Below, one piece after another: positions 1-8,489 of a DNA stretch of 64,000 bases. Position numbers and translations under genes: made by a program. Position 1 is the first letter of the stretch; each line of letters starts with the position of its first letter. The DNA lies in contig CANJII010000013.1 of NCBI GenBank assembly GCA_947474435.1, positions 20,489 through 84,488 on the forward strand. The letters are read 5' to 3'. Below the pieces are notes generated by a model. That model was not told where the DNA came from and ran no database searches. It saw only the letters and a list, made by a program, of their open reading frames with translations. This DNA is from Chitinophagaceae bacterium. Its GTDB lineage: Bacteria > Bacteroidota > Bacteroidia > Chitinophagales > UBA10324.

Positions 1-108
1 ATTTCCGCGATAAATATACGCTCAACATGTGAATTGTTATCAAATCAAATCACTCTGAATTGCTTAACATTGTGTAATGTTTGCATTCAATATTACATCT
101 TCAATTAA

Positions 109-1305
109 ATGGATAGTTTAAAAACAGAAATTAAATTTCTTTCTGGAAATATTCAAAGCGAAATTATTGCCATTCGCAGGCACATTCATTCTAATCCCGA
201 ATTGTCAAATGAAGAAACAAAAACAGCTGAATTTATCTCTCAAAAATTAATCGAATGGGAAATTCAACACTCCACAAATATTGCCGGCAACGGAATTTGT
301 GTATTGTTAAAAGGAGAATTAGAAGGTGAAAAAGTTATTGCGATTCGGGGAGAATTAGATGCATTACCAATTTTTGAAAAAAATGATGTGAGTTATAAAT
401 CGTGCAACGATGGTGTTATGCATGCCTGCGGTCACGATGTTCATTCGGCTGCTTTACTTGGTACTTTGCGTATTCTTCAGCAATTAAAATCAAAATGGGG
501 CGGAACAATTAAAGCAATATTTCAACCGGCTGAAGAAAAATTACCCGGCGGTGCAAGTGTGATGATTGCCAATGGAATTTTAGAAAATCCAAAACCGGAT
601 TGCATACTTGCGCTGCATGTTTTTCCAACATTGGAATATGGGAAAGTAGGTTTTCGCGAAGGTCAGTACATGGCAAGTGCCGATGAAATTTATATAACTA
701 TTAAAGGTAAAGGTGGTCACGCTGCAATGCCGGGCGAATACAACAATCCGCTTTTTATTTCTGCCAGATTATTAAATGCCTATGAAAATTTAATTGAAGA
801 ATTAAAAACGCAAACCATTCCAACCGTAATTGCTTTTGGAAAAATTACAGGAGCCGGCGCAACCAATGTTATTCCTGATGAAGTAAATATTGAAGGTACA
901 TTCAGAACCATGGATGAAGAGTGGCGAAAAACAATTCATGAAAAATTAAAAACGATTGCGCAAAAAATTGCGGTTGAAACTTCATCAATCATTGATGTAA
1001 AAATTGCAATCGGATATCCATGCCTTTATAATAATCCTGCACTTACAAGTCAATCTAAAAATGCAGCCATAGATTTTTTAGCAAAAGAAAATGTGGTTGA
1101 TATTCCGTTGCGAATGACTTCTGATGATTTTGCTTTTTATTCTCATGAAATTCCCGGATGTTATTTCAGACTCGGAACACGAAATGAAACTCGTGGAATT
1201 ATTTCACCTGTTCACACTGCCACTTTTGATATTGAAGAAAAAGCATTGGAAACAGCAACCGGAACAATGGCATGGATTGCATTGCGGCTTTTAAATTCGA
1301 AATGA
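109..1305 (+). CDS. M20-family amidohydrolase (N-acyl amino acid / IAA-amino acid hydrolase type)
   Basis: This is a cytosolic zinc-dependent amidohydrolase of the M20D type, expected to cleave N-acyl or other amide conjugates of amino acids. The 398-residue length is normal for the family. Visible family motifs are GELDALP (81-87), MHACGHDVH (104-112, metal ligands C107/H109), FQPAEE (138-143, catalytic and metal-binding acidic residues), H170 in ALHV, and GGHAAMP (202-208) at the start of the dimerisation domain. A final TSDDFAFY segment precedes the last metal-ligand region. No signal peptide is visible. The start is the first ATG; the 108 bases upstream hold only an imperfect promoter-like TAATGTTTG (75-83). 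The gene lies 54 bases before cysC on the same strand. The exact substrate cannot be told from sequence. Confidence 0.9.
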   Translation: MDSLKTEIKFLSGNIQSEIIAIRRHIHSNPELSNEETKTAEFISQKLIEWEIQHSTNIAGNGICVLLKGELEGEKVIAIRGELDALPIFEKNDVSYKSCNDGVMHACGHDVHSAALLGTLRILQQLKSKWGGTIKAIFQPAEEKLPGGASVMIANGILENPKPDCILALHVFPTLEYGKVGFREGQYMASADEIYITIKGKGGHAAMPGEYNNPLFISARLLNAYENLIEELKTQTIPTVIAFGKITGAGATNVIPDEVNIEGTFRTMDEEWRKTIHEKLKTIAQKIAVETSSIIDVKIAIGYPCLYNNPALTSQSKNAAIDFLAKENVVDIPLRMTSDDFAFYSHEIPGCYFRLGTRNETRGIISPVHTATFDIEEKALETATGTMAWIALRLLNSK

Positions 1306-1338
1306 TTATTCTCATTAGGATGCGCACATTCTGACAAT

Positions 1339-1346
1339 TAAATTTG
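1339..1346 (+). promoter_or_regulatory. Bacteroidota -7 box (TAAATTTG) before cysC
   Basis: This is an exact match to TAnnTTTG, 13 bases before the cysC ATG. I see no convincing -33 TTTG at the usual distance. It would give a very short leader and separate cysCDN from the M20 gene. Confidence 0.35.
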
Positions 1347-1359
1347 CGGCTCTTTAAAA

Positions 1360-1965
1360 ATGAGTTCAGCAACCAATATTCACCCCATATTCCATCGCAT
1401 TCTTCAACGCAGTGATAAACAACATTTGCTTAAACAAACAGCGCGTGTTATTTGGTTAACAGGTTTGAGTGGTTCAGGCAAAAGCACCATTGCTGAAGGG
1501 TTGGAAAAAAAATTACATGAAAACAATTTCCTGACTCAGATTCTGGATGGCGATAACATTCGAGCAGGAATCAACAGCAATCTTGGTTTCAGCGAAGTTG
1601 ACCGTTTGGAAAATATCCGTCGCATTGCTGAAGTATCAAAACTATTTTTGAATTGCAGTGTCATTACCATCAATTCTTTTGTAAGTCCTACCAATGATGT
1701 TCGGAAATTGGCGAAAGAAATAATCGGTGAAAATGATTTCATTGAAATCTTTATAAACTGCCCTTTAGAAATTTGCGAGCAACGGGATGTGAAAGGTCTT
1801 TATGCAAAAGCCAGAAAAGGAGAGATAAAAGATTTCACGGGAATCACGGCGCCATTTGAAGCACCTGTTGCGCCTTCATTGGAAATAAAAAGCAACGAAC
1901 TAACTATTGAAGAATCGGTTGAGAAAATTTTCTCTTTCATTCTTCCACTCATCACTAAAAATTAA
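1360..1965 (+). CDS. cysC: Adenylyl-sulfate (APS) kinase CysC
   Basis: CysC phosphorylates APS to PAPS in the cytosol, using ATP. The 201-residue length is typical. It shows the P-loop GLSGSGKST (35-43), the DGDNIR motif (63-68) at the APS site, an R-x-E-N-I-R-R segment near 82-88, and NSFVSP (105-110). A DVKGLYAKARKGEIKDFTGI stretch follows as the lid region. It is the first gene of a tight cysC-cysD-cysN set: its stop is followed after 3 bases by cysD. Here the kinase is separate, not fused to CysN as in many bacteria. No PAPS reductase (cysH) is in the window, so PAPS could feed either assimilation or sulfation. Confidence 0.95.
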   Translation: MSSATNIHPIFHRILQRSDKQHLLKQTARVIWLTGLSGSGKSTIAEGLEKKLHENNFLTQILDGDNIRAGINSNLGFSEVDRLENIRRIAEVSKLFLNCSVITINSFVSPTNDVRKLAKEIIGENDFIEIFINCPLEICEQRDVKGLYAKARKGEIKDFTGITAPFEAPVAPSLEIKSNELTIEESVEKIFSFILPLITKN

Positions 1966-1968
1966 TTC

Positions 1969-2874
1969 ATGAGAGCATATAATTTAACACACCTGAGAGA
2001 ACTCGAATCAGAAAGTATGTTTGTGTTGCGCGAGGTAGCTGCGCAATTTGAACGGCCTGTACTTCTGTTCAGTGGAGGAAAAGATTCCATTGTTGTATCG
2101 CACCTTGCACGCAAAGCATTCTGGCCCGCACCCATTCCATTCAAGTTAATGCATGTTGATACCGGACACAATTTTTCTGAAGCAATTGAATACCGCGATT
2201 GGTGGGCGAAAGAAATTAATGCAACACTCGTTGTGGCATCGGTTCAGGATTCTATTGACAAAGGAAGAGTAGTTGAAGAAAAAGGATACAATGCAAGCCG
2301 CAATGTTTTGCAAACAACAACCCTGCTCGATGCCATTGAAGAAAATAAATTTGATTGTGCAATTGGCGGTGCAAGAAGAGACGAAGAAAAAGCAAGAGCA
2401 AAGGAGCGATTTTTTTCTCACCGTGATGAGTTCGGACAGTGGGACCCGAAAAATCAGCGGCCTGAATTGTGGAATATTTTTAATGGACGGAAACACATAG
2501 GCGAACACTTCCGTGTTTTTCCAATCAGCAACTGGACAGAGATGGATGTGTGGCAATACATACTGATTGAAAAAATTCCATTACCAAGTTTATACTTTAC
2601 ACACAAACGAAAAGTATTCAGTCGCGACGGAGTCATTTATTCGATGAGTGATTTTATGAAACTGAAACCTGAAGAAAAAGAAGAAGAAATGATAGTGCGC
2701 TTTCGTACTGTTGGCGATATGACCTGCACCGGTGCTGTACTTTCTGAAGCATCAACAGTGGAAGATATTATTGCTGAAGTAGCAGCAGCTCGCACAACCG
2801 AAAGAGGTTCGCGACAAGATGATAAGCGCAGTGAAGCAGCAATGGAAGACAGAAAAAAACAAGGATATTTCTGA
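1969..2874 (+). CDS. cysD: Sulfate adenylyltransferase small subunit CysD
   Basis: CysD is the catalytic ATP-sulfurylase subunit that makes APS from sulfate and ATP in complex with the GTPase CysN. The 301-residue length fits. The PP-loop SGGKDS lies at 35-40. HVDTGHNF follows, then GGARRDEEKARAKER, which is characteristic of CysD, and the C-terminal EAAMEDRKKQGYF signature. It starts 3 bases after cysC and is followed by cysN after 74 bases, so the three genes are very likely co-transcribed. Several long open frames on the opposite strand are shadows of this conserved coding sequence. Confidence 0.96.
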   Translation: MRAYNLTHLRELESESMFVLREVAAQFERPVLLFSGGKDSIVVSHLARKAFWPAPIPFKLMHVDTGHNFSEAIEYRDWWAKEINATLVVASVQDSIDKGRVVEEKGYNASRNVLQTTTLLDAIEENKFDCAIGGARRDEEKARAKERFFSHRDEFGQWDPKNQRPELWNIFNGRKHIGEHFRVFPISNWTEMDVWQYILIEKIPLPSLYFTHKRKVFSRDGVIYSMSDFMKLKPEEKEEEMIVRFRTVGDMTCTGAVLSEASTVEDIIAEVAAARTTERGSRQDDKRSEAAMEDRKKQGYF

Positions 2875-2948
2875 TTTGATATTTTGATGATGAGTTTCAA
2901 TCGCTGGGTTTTTAATTTCTAAATTTTAATTTTTTAATTTTTATATAA

Positions 2949-4214
2949 ATGACAACAAAAAGTTACCTCGATATGGAATTGCTTCGCTTCACAACTGCGG
3001 GCAGTGTGGATGATGGAAAAAGTACACTGATCGGAAGATTGCTGTATGATTCAAAATCAATATTTCAGGATCAACTGGAAGCAATTGAGCACACAAGCAA
3101 GCAGCGTGGAGAAGAGGGGGTTAACCTTGCATTACTCACTGATGGATTGCGTGCCGAGCGCGAGCAGGGAATTACAATTGATGTTGCATACAGATATTTC
3201 GCTACTCCAAAACGGAAATTCATTATTGCAGATACTCCAGGGCACATACAATACACTCGCAACATGGTTACCGGTGCGAGCACTGCTAACCTTGCAATCA
3301 TTTTAGTAGATGCACGCAACGGAGTGGTTGAACAAACACGCCGCCACTCATTCATTGCTTCGTTGTTAGAGATTCCGCACATAATAGTTTGCATAAACAA
3401 AATGGATTTAGTGAGTTGGAGCGAAGATGTGTTTGAGCAAATAAAATCAGATTACACATCGTTCGCTGCAAAGCTGGATGTGCGCGATATTCATTTCATT
3501 CCAATCAGCGCATTGAAAGGAGATAATGTGGTGGACCCATCGCAAAATATGTTGTGGTATAACGGGAGTACACTTTTGTACTTGCTTGAAAACATTCACA
3601 TCGCATCTGATGTCAATCACATTGATGCACGCTTTCCTGTGCAATATGTTATTCGCCCTTACAGCGATAAATTTCATGACTATCGTGGATATGCCGGAAG
3701 AGTAGCCGGTGGAATTTTTCGTCCCGGAGATGAAGTGGAAATTTTGCCAAGTGGTTTCAGTTCAAAAATAAAAAGCATCGATACTTTCGAAGGACCACTC
3801 ACAGAAGCATTTGCGCCAATGAGTGTTTGCATTACGCTGGAAGATGATATTGATATCAGTCGCGGTGATATGATTGTGCGAAAAAATAATAAACCTGAAA
3901 TAAGTCAGGATGTTGATTTGATGATTTGCTGGATGAACGAAAAATCATTGCAGTTGAATGGTAAGTATGCTTTTAAACACACCACCCGGGAAGGCCGGTG
4001 TGTTGTAAAAGATGTAAAATATAAAATGGACATCAGCACCATGTCACGCCTTTCCGACGATAAAAATTTAAGCAAAAACGATATTGGAAGAATTACCATT
4101 CGAACTACTGTACCTATTATGTTTGATAGCTATCGCAAAAACAGAATAACAGGATCCATCATTTTAATTGATGAAGCAACCAACGAAACAGTTGGTGCCG
4201 GAATGATTGTTTGA
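2949..4214 (+). CDS. cysN: Sulfate adenylyltransferase large subunit (GTPase) CysN
   Basis: CysN is the EF-Tu-like GTPase subunit that couples GTP hydrolysis to APS synthesis by CysD. It has 421 residues, the length of a stand-alone CysN without a C-terminal kinase. GTPase motifs are G1 GSVDDGKST (18-26), the switch region EREQGITIDVAYRYF (70-84), G3 DTPGH (95-99) and G4 NKMD (150-153). Two beta-barrel domains follow. The 74-base gap from cysD is T-rich and holds no recognisable terminator. Together with cysC and cysD it completes sulfate activation to PAPS. Confidence 0.96.
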   Translation: MTTKSYLDMELLRFTTAGSVDDGKSTLIGRLLYDSKSIFQDQLEAIEHTSKQRGEEGVNLALLTDGLRAEREQGITIDVAYRYFATPKRKFIIADTPGHIQYTRNMVTGASTANLAIILVDARNGVVEQTRRHSFIASLLEIPHIIVCINKMDLVSWSEDVFEQIKSDYTSFAAKLDVRDIHFIPISALKGDNVVDPSQNMLWYNGSTLLYLLENIHIASDVNHIDARFPVQYVIRPYSDKFHDYRGYAGRVAGGIFRPGDEVEILPSGFSSKIKSIDTFEGPLTEAFAPMSVCITLEDDIDISRGDMIVRKNNKPEISQDVDLMICWMNEKSLQLNGKYAFKHTTREGRCVVKDVKYKMDISTMSRLSDDKNLSKNDIGRITIRTTVPIMFDSYRKNRITGSIILIDEATNETVGAGMIV

Positions 4215-4255
4215 TTGCAGGGAATTTTTAATTTTTGATTTGTTTATTATTGAGG

Positions 4256-5782
4256 ATGATAAAATATTTAAATTCAAACATCAAGTTAATCAGTCTGATT
4301 CTGGTTGTTGCATTATTAATTTTTCATCTCTGGTCTCTTTCTATTTATCCGATACCCTGGTTCGATGAAACTTTTTATGCAAGTATCGCACAGGATTTTC
4401 AATTGAGAGGTCATTTTTATCCCTGGGTTGCGCCATTTTGCTATGAATTTCATGAATGCGTTACTTACGGTCCGGTTTATTTTTTTATACAGGCATTTGT
4501 TTATTCATTGATTGGTATAAATTGTTTTGCATCAAAATTTTCAGGATTTTTCTTTGGGGTGCTGATGGTATTTACTTATGTAAAGTTGTATCGGACAGGT
4601 GCACCAAATGGCCTCCGCTGGATTGAATATTTATTATTGCTGAGTTTATTTTTTGATTATACAGTATTTGAAAGTTTTCATTTAGGAAGAATGGAACCGG
4701 TTACCATTTTCTTTCTTAATGTTTCTGTTTTATTGCAATTAAAAAGTTTGCAATTAAAAAATCCAAAACAACAATATCGATTGGCAATCATATATAGTTT
4801 GTTTGCCGTTTTAGCGGTTTTAACAACTCCACGAACACTCATATTGCTTATTCCTTCAGGTCTATTGATAATTTATACCTGGATAAAAGAGAAACGCTCC
4901 TCTCGTTTTTTTGAATTAGTTATTCTGGGTAGTGTTTTTATCACTTTTATTTCTATTTGGATATTTTATGCACACGGTAATATTGAGAATATGATTAACT
5001 ATTATAAAATAGTAAATGATTCTTCACATTACTGGTTTTCATTTTCGTTACGCGATTCAATATATATTTATCAATATCCAACAGTAGTTGTATCAATTTT
5101 AATTTCAATTATTACTGCGGTTATTCTCAAGAAAAAATTCTGGAATCTTCTTACCTTCTATTGTATCGCAAGTATTTTACTTTTTTACGGTTTGGTTTAC
5201 ATGCTGCGTCCTTATTGTATTTATACCATTCCTTTATTTTACTTGTTAGCGGCTCATTCATTGAACATGCTTTATCAAAGTGAAATTGCATCTAAATTTT
5301 ATAAAACAGTTTCAACTGCAGCTTTCATCGGAATTTTTGTTTTAATGTTCGGTGGAGTTTGCGCAAAAGGATACTATATTTTTGTTTCCTCTTCATTCAG
5401 AAATCCTGAAGCAATTGATAAATTTATTCAAAAAAATGTTCCCCCGCATTCAAAAGTAATAGGCGATGAAATTTATTATTACACAGTTTTAAAATCGGGA
5501 AGTGATTTTCAATACATGCATTTAGGAGAAACAAACGAAAACAGAGAAAAATATCAGCGCGAAGTTTTTGATTATGATTACATACTGATTTCTGACGAGC
5601 TATTAGCCTTCAATCCAAAAGTTTTTAAAGTATATGATGCCAATGCAGATTTGCAACTGGTTGCTGATTTTCAACCGCCACTCGATCCTATTACTACACT
5701 AATAAATAAAAAAAGAAGAGGCCTGGTATCGTTCTATAGCTACAATGGTCATTTGTATAAAAGAATAAAACAAAAAAAATAA
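4256..5782 (+). CDS. Polytopic membrane glycosyltransferase (ArnT/PMT-like)
   Basis: This integral membrane protein of about 508 residues has roughly ten hydrophobic segments and an early periplasmic-loop motif WFDETFYASIAQDF. That motif resembles the acidic D-E site of GT-C lipid-phosphate-sugar glycosyltransferases (ArnT, PMT_2, GT39/GT83-like). Such enzymes move a sugar from a polyprenyl-phosphate donor to an acceptor outside the cytoplasmic membrane. I chose ATG at 4256; a TTG at 4235 in the same frame would add seven residues but is less likely. The soluble C-terminal part (about 390-508) contains VIGDEIYYY and probably folds outside the membrane. It lies 41 bases after cysN, but a functional link to sulfation is only speculation. 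Donor and acceptor are unknown. Confidence 0.75.
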   Translation: MIKYLNSNIKLISLILVVALLIFHLWSLSIYPIPWFDETFYASIAQDFQLRGHFYPWVAPFCYEFHECVTYGPVYFFIQAFVYSLIGINCFASKFSGFFFGVLMVFTYVKLYRTGAPNGLRWIEYLLLLSLFFDYTVFESFHLGRMEPVTIFFLNVSVLLQLKSLQLKNPKQQYRLAIIYSLFAVLAVLTTPRTLILLIPSGLLIIYTWIKEKRSSRFFELVILGSVFITFISIWIFYAHGNIENMINYYKIVNDSSHYWFSFSLRDSIYIYQYPTVVVSILISIITAVILKKKFWNLLTFYCIASILLFYGLVYMLRPYCIYTIPLFYLLAAHSLNMLYQSEIASKFYKTVSTAAFIGIFVLMFGGVCAKGYYIFVSSSFRNPEAIDKFIQKNVPPHSKVIGDEIYYYTVLKSGSDFQYMHLGETNENREKYQREVFDYDYILISDELLAFNPKVFKVYDANADLQLVADFQPPLDPITTLINKKRRGLVSFYSYNGHLYKRIKQKK

Positions 5783-5785
5783 TTT

Positions 5786-6736
5786 CTACTTTAATCCAAT
5801 TATAAAATCAAAAATAGTTTTTACTAAATCAGTTGCAATTGGTAATTCAGGTTGGAGGTACGAAGCTTTGTTTTCCGCATCATTTTTAAATCCTGTTCTT
5901 AAAGGGTGATTCATGCCGGCAATAATTTTATAATTCGAAGCAGGATTTGCTTTTTTCAAACTATCAGCATCGGCAACAGAAACCTGTAAATCGCTATCAC
6001 CTGCAATGATGAGCGAAGGAATTTTTAAATCAGCAATTTCTTTTGTCGGATCGTACTTCATCCACGAAATCATATACGGTTGCACACTTTCGCGGAACAG
6101 GGAAGCAAGCATTGGTGCTACACTTTTTACTTCAACCCCTTTTTGCAGGCTGTCAATAATTCTGTAGCATTCATTTTTTATGGCTTCAGGTTGTTTGGCC
6201 AGCTGTTCTTTCAACACAAGCGCAATCGGTCGTCCGGCACCGCAAAGAGATATGTATGCATCGGTTTTCGTTTGCTTACTTGCAAGCAAACCAATCAAAG
6301 CACCTTCACTGTGACCCGTTATAATAATTTTCGAAAATTTTTTATTACTACTGAAATAATTTACGCATGCTACGGCATCAGTTACAAAATCATCGAAACG
6401 CATATTGGCTTCACTCATCTTAAAATCATTACTGGCTCCAACTCCCCGTTTGTCATATCTGTAACTTGGTATTCCTCTTTTAGCCAGAGAATCAGCCAAT
6501 AATTTGTAAGCGTCGCATTTCAATTCTGATGAATTACAATTCCGATCTGTTGGTCCTGAACCGGCAATGATTATCACCAGCGGCATTGGTTTACTGGTAT
6601 CGGCTGGCAATAATAAACTTCCATGAATATGACCACCGGTGCTTTCGATAGCAACTTCACTTTCAGTAGGAATAGATGGAGTTACAACTGATTTACAACT
6701 GGTGAATATGATTAGTAAAAACAAAAAGTATTTCAT
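5786..6736 (-). CDS. Alpha/beta hydrolase lipoprotein
   Basis: This is a probable exported serine hydrolase of about 316 residues. The N-terminus MKYFLFLLIIFTSC is a lipoprotein signal with the lipidated Cys at 14, which is why I take the start at 6736 rather than a longer frame to 6772. The fold is seen in VIIIAGSGPTDRN (oxyanion region), YDKRGVG, the nucleophile elbow GHSEG (Ser 143), IIAGDSDLQV (likely acid) and AGMNHPLR (likely His). It resembles the secreted dienelactone-hydrolase/acyl-CoA-thioesterase-like hydrolases common in Bacteroidota. It is convergent with the glycosyltransferase gene, with only three bases between stops and no terminator hairpin visible. The substrate is unknown. 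Confidence 0.85.
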   Translation of the reverse strand: MKYFLFLLIIFTSCKSVVTPSIPTESEVAIESTGGHIHGSLLLPADTSKPMPLVIIIAGSGPTDRNCNSSELKCDAYKLLADSLAKRGIPSYRYDKRGVGASNDFKMSEANMRFDDFVTDAVACVNYFSSNKKFSKIIITGHSEGALIGLLASKQTKTDAYISLCGAGRPIALVLKEQLAKQPEAIKNECYRIIDSLQKGVEVKSVAPMLASLFRESVQPYMISWMKYDPTKEIADLKIPSLIIAGDSDLQVSVADADSLKKANPASNYKIIAGMNHPLRTGFKNDAENKASYLQPELPIATDLVKTIFDFIIGLK

Positions 6737-6852
6737 TTTAGTGTATGATGATTTATAAAGGTTCAATTGCAATGTTAGAAATATTTACTTTGTTTTTATG
6801 CCATTAAATTTAATATAGATATAATTGAGAAAGAGGTTTACTTTGCATCACA

Positions 6853-8394
6853 ATGAAAAAAGGAATTTACTTGTTTGCTTTTCTTTTTCAATGCAATTTT
6901 CTTTTTGCACAAATTCCAACATTCAGTCAGGATATTGCTCCCATTATTTTTAATCATTGCACTAATTGCCATCGACCGGGAAATATTGCTCCGTTTGCTT
7001 TAACAAATTATGATGAAGTTTCAAGTGCAGCTTCTTCTATTTCATATGTAGTAAATAATAAATTAATGCCCCCGTGGCCTCCTGATCCTCAATTCCGCCA
7101 TTTTATTAATGAACGGGTTCTTTCAATTACGGAAATTCAGGCTATTAATGATTGGATTTCTTTTGGTATGCCTGAAGGTGACACTTCTTTATTACCACCA
7201 CTGCCAAACTTTATTGATGGCAGTGAAATTGGAATTCCAGATGTACAATTTGAGCTGCCACATTATGTGTTAAATTCTTCAACAGATGAATATAGATGTT
7301 TCGTTCTACATTCTCAGTTTGCTCAGGATGTATTTATTAAATCAATTGAATTTATTCCGGGCAATGAATTAATTGATCATCATGCTGTAATTTTTTGGGA
7401 TACAACTGGAGTTTGTCAACAGTTAGATGACCAAACTATTGAACCCGGATATAATTCATTCAGTTCTTTTGCCGGAACCGATAGTGCAAAAAAAATTGCA
7501 ATATGGGTTCCGGGTTCACCTCCATTGATCTTGCCACAAAATTTTGGGTTTCTGATTCCTGCAAATGCTGATATCGTTGTTCAAATGCATTACCCTTCCG
7601 GAAGCGCCGGGCTAATAGATAGTTCAAAACTCAATATTTTTTTTCAGCAAGGTATCCAAATTAGAACTGTTCAATTAAAATCAATTATAAATATTACTAA
7701 TTTGGTTGATGGTCCGTTAATCATTCCTGCCGATAGTATTTTAACTTTTCATGCACAATCAACTTTTCCGATTAACACATCGCTGATAGCCGTTTTCCCT
7801 CACATGCATTTAATCGGCAGCAACACATTAACATATGCTGTTCAGCCAAATGGTGATACAATGAATCTTATATCAGTGCCTAACTGGAATTTTCACTGGC
7901 AGGGATTTTATACTTATGAAAAACCGGTGGTCGTAAATCAAAATGCTGCCATCTATTCTGAATTTACTTATAACAATACTTCTTCCAATTCGGCAAATCC
8001 GAATTTCCCACCACAAGATGTTAGTTATGGCAACGGAAGTGAAAATGAAATGATGGTAACTGCCTTTTTAATTGTTCCATATAAACCCGGCGATGAAAAT
8101 ATTTCTCTTAATTCAAAGGATATTTCTTCCGATAAATTTAAAAATGAAATTTCTATATACCCAAACCCTGGGAATGGACTGTTTATTTTAAATTTTAATC
8201 TTAAAGAAAATGTTTCAATTTCAGTTTTTAATGTTGAAGGAATAGTAGTGAAAAAAATATTTGATAATTTGTATTTTGGTAATGAAAATCATTTTCAAAT
8301 TTGTGATGCACATGATTTGCCTTCAGGAATTTATTTTTTGAAAATCCATAGCAATGAAATCAATATTGTTAAACGATTGGTCATCATTCATTAA
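6853..8394 (+). CDS. Secreted c-type heme + PHM-like copper monooxygenase, T9SS (paralogue 1)
   Basis: This 513-residue exported protein has a signal peptide ending LFAQ (20). A short cytochrome-c-like segment carries the heme motif CTNCH (C36, C39, H40), with a candidate axial Met in LMPPWPP (M72). A core resembling peptidylglycine alpha-hydroxylating/dopamine beta-monooxygenases follows: HH (176-177) and QMHY (H246) match the CuH ligands, and FPHMH (H317, H319) plus NEMM (M400) match the CuM site. The C-terminus from about 431 (ISIYPNPGNG) is a T9SS type A sorting domain. It therefore looks like a surface or secreted enzyme with its own electron-accepting heme. Cofactor loading and substrate are inferred. 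A paralogue of the same design follows 95 bases downstream. A shortened -7-like TACTTTG (6839-6845) lies 7 bases before the ATG. Confidence 0.8.
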   Translation: MKKGIYLFAFLFQCNFLFAQIPTFSQDIAPIIFNHCTNCHRPGNIAPFALTNYDEVSSAASSISYVVNNKLMPPWPPDPQFRHFINERVLSITEIQAINDWISFGMPEGDTSLLPPLPNFIDGSEIGIPDVQFELPHYVLNSSTDEYRCFVLHSQFAQDVFIKSIEFIPGNELIDHHAVIFWDTTGVCQQLDDQTIEPGYNSFSSFAGTDSAKKIAIWVPGSPPLILPQNFGFLIPANADIVVQMHYPSGSAGLIDSSKLNIFFQQGIQIRTVQLKSIINITNLVDGPLIIPADSILTFHAQSTFPINTSLIAVFPHMHLIGSNTLTYAVQPNGDTMNLISVPNWNFHWQGFYTYEKPVVVNQNAAIYSEFTYNNTSSNSANPNFPPQDVSYGNGSENEMMVTAFLIVPYKPGDENISLNSKDISSDKFKNEISIYPNPGNGLFILNFNLKENVSISVFNVEGIVVKKIFDNLYFGNENHFQICDAHDLPSGIYFLKIHSNEINIVKRLVIIH

Positions 8395-8447
8395 ACTTAT
8401 TGCAATTATTTTTTCTACAACAAATTTATTTACCAATAATCCTTTTC

Positions 8448-8455
8448 TATATTTG
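8448..8455 (+). promoter_or_regulatory. Bacteroidota -7 box (TATATTTG) before the second heme-copper oxygenase
   Basis: This is an exact TAnnTTTG match 34 bases before the ATG at 8490. It suggests that the second paralogue can be transcribed independently of the first. No clear -33 TTG is present. Confidence 0.45.
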
Positions 8456-8489
8456 AAAATCAAATCCTCATTTTCCAATTAAATTTTTC

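Noticed and set aside
2146..2556. 136-codon frame opposite cysD
   Set aside because: It is a shadow of a strongly conserved gene with no independent start or domain.
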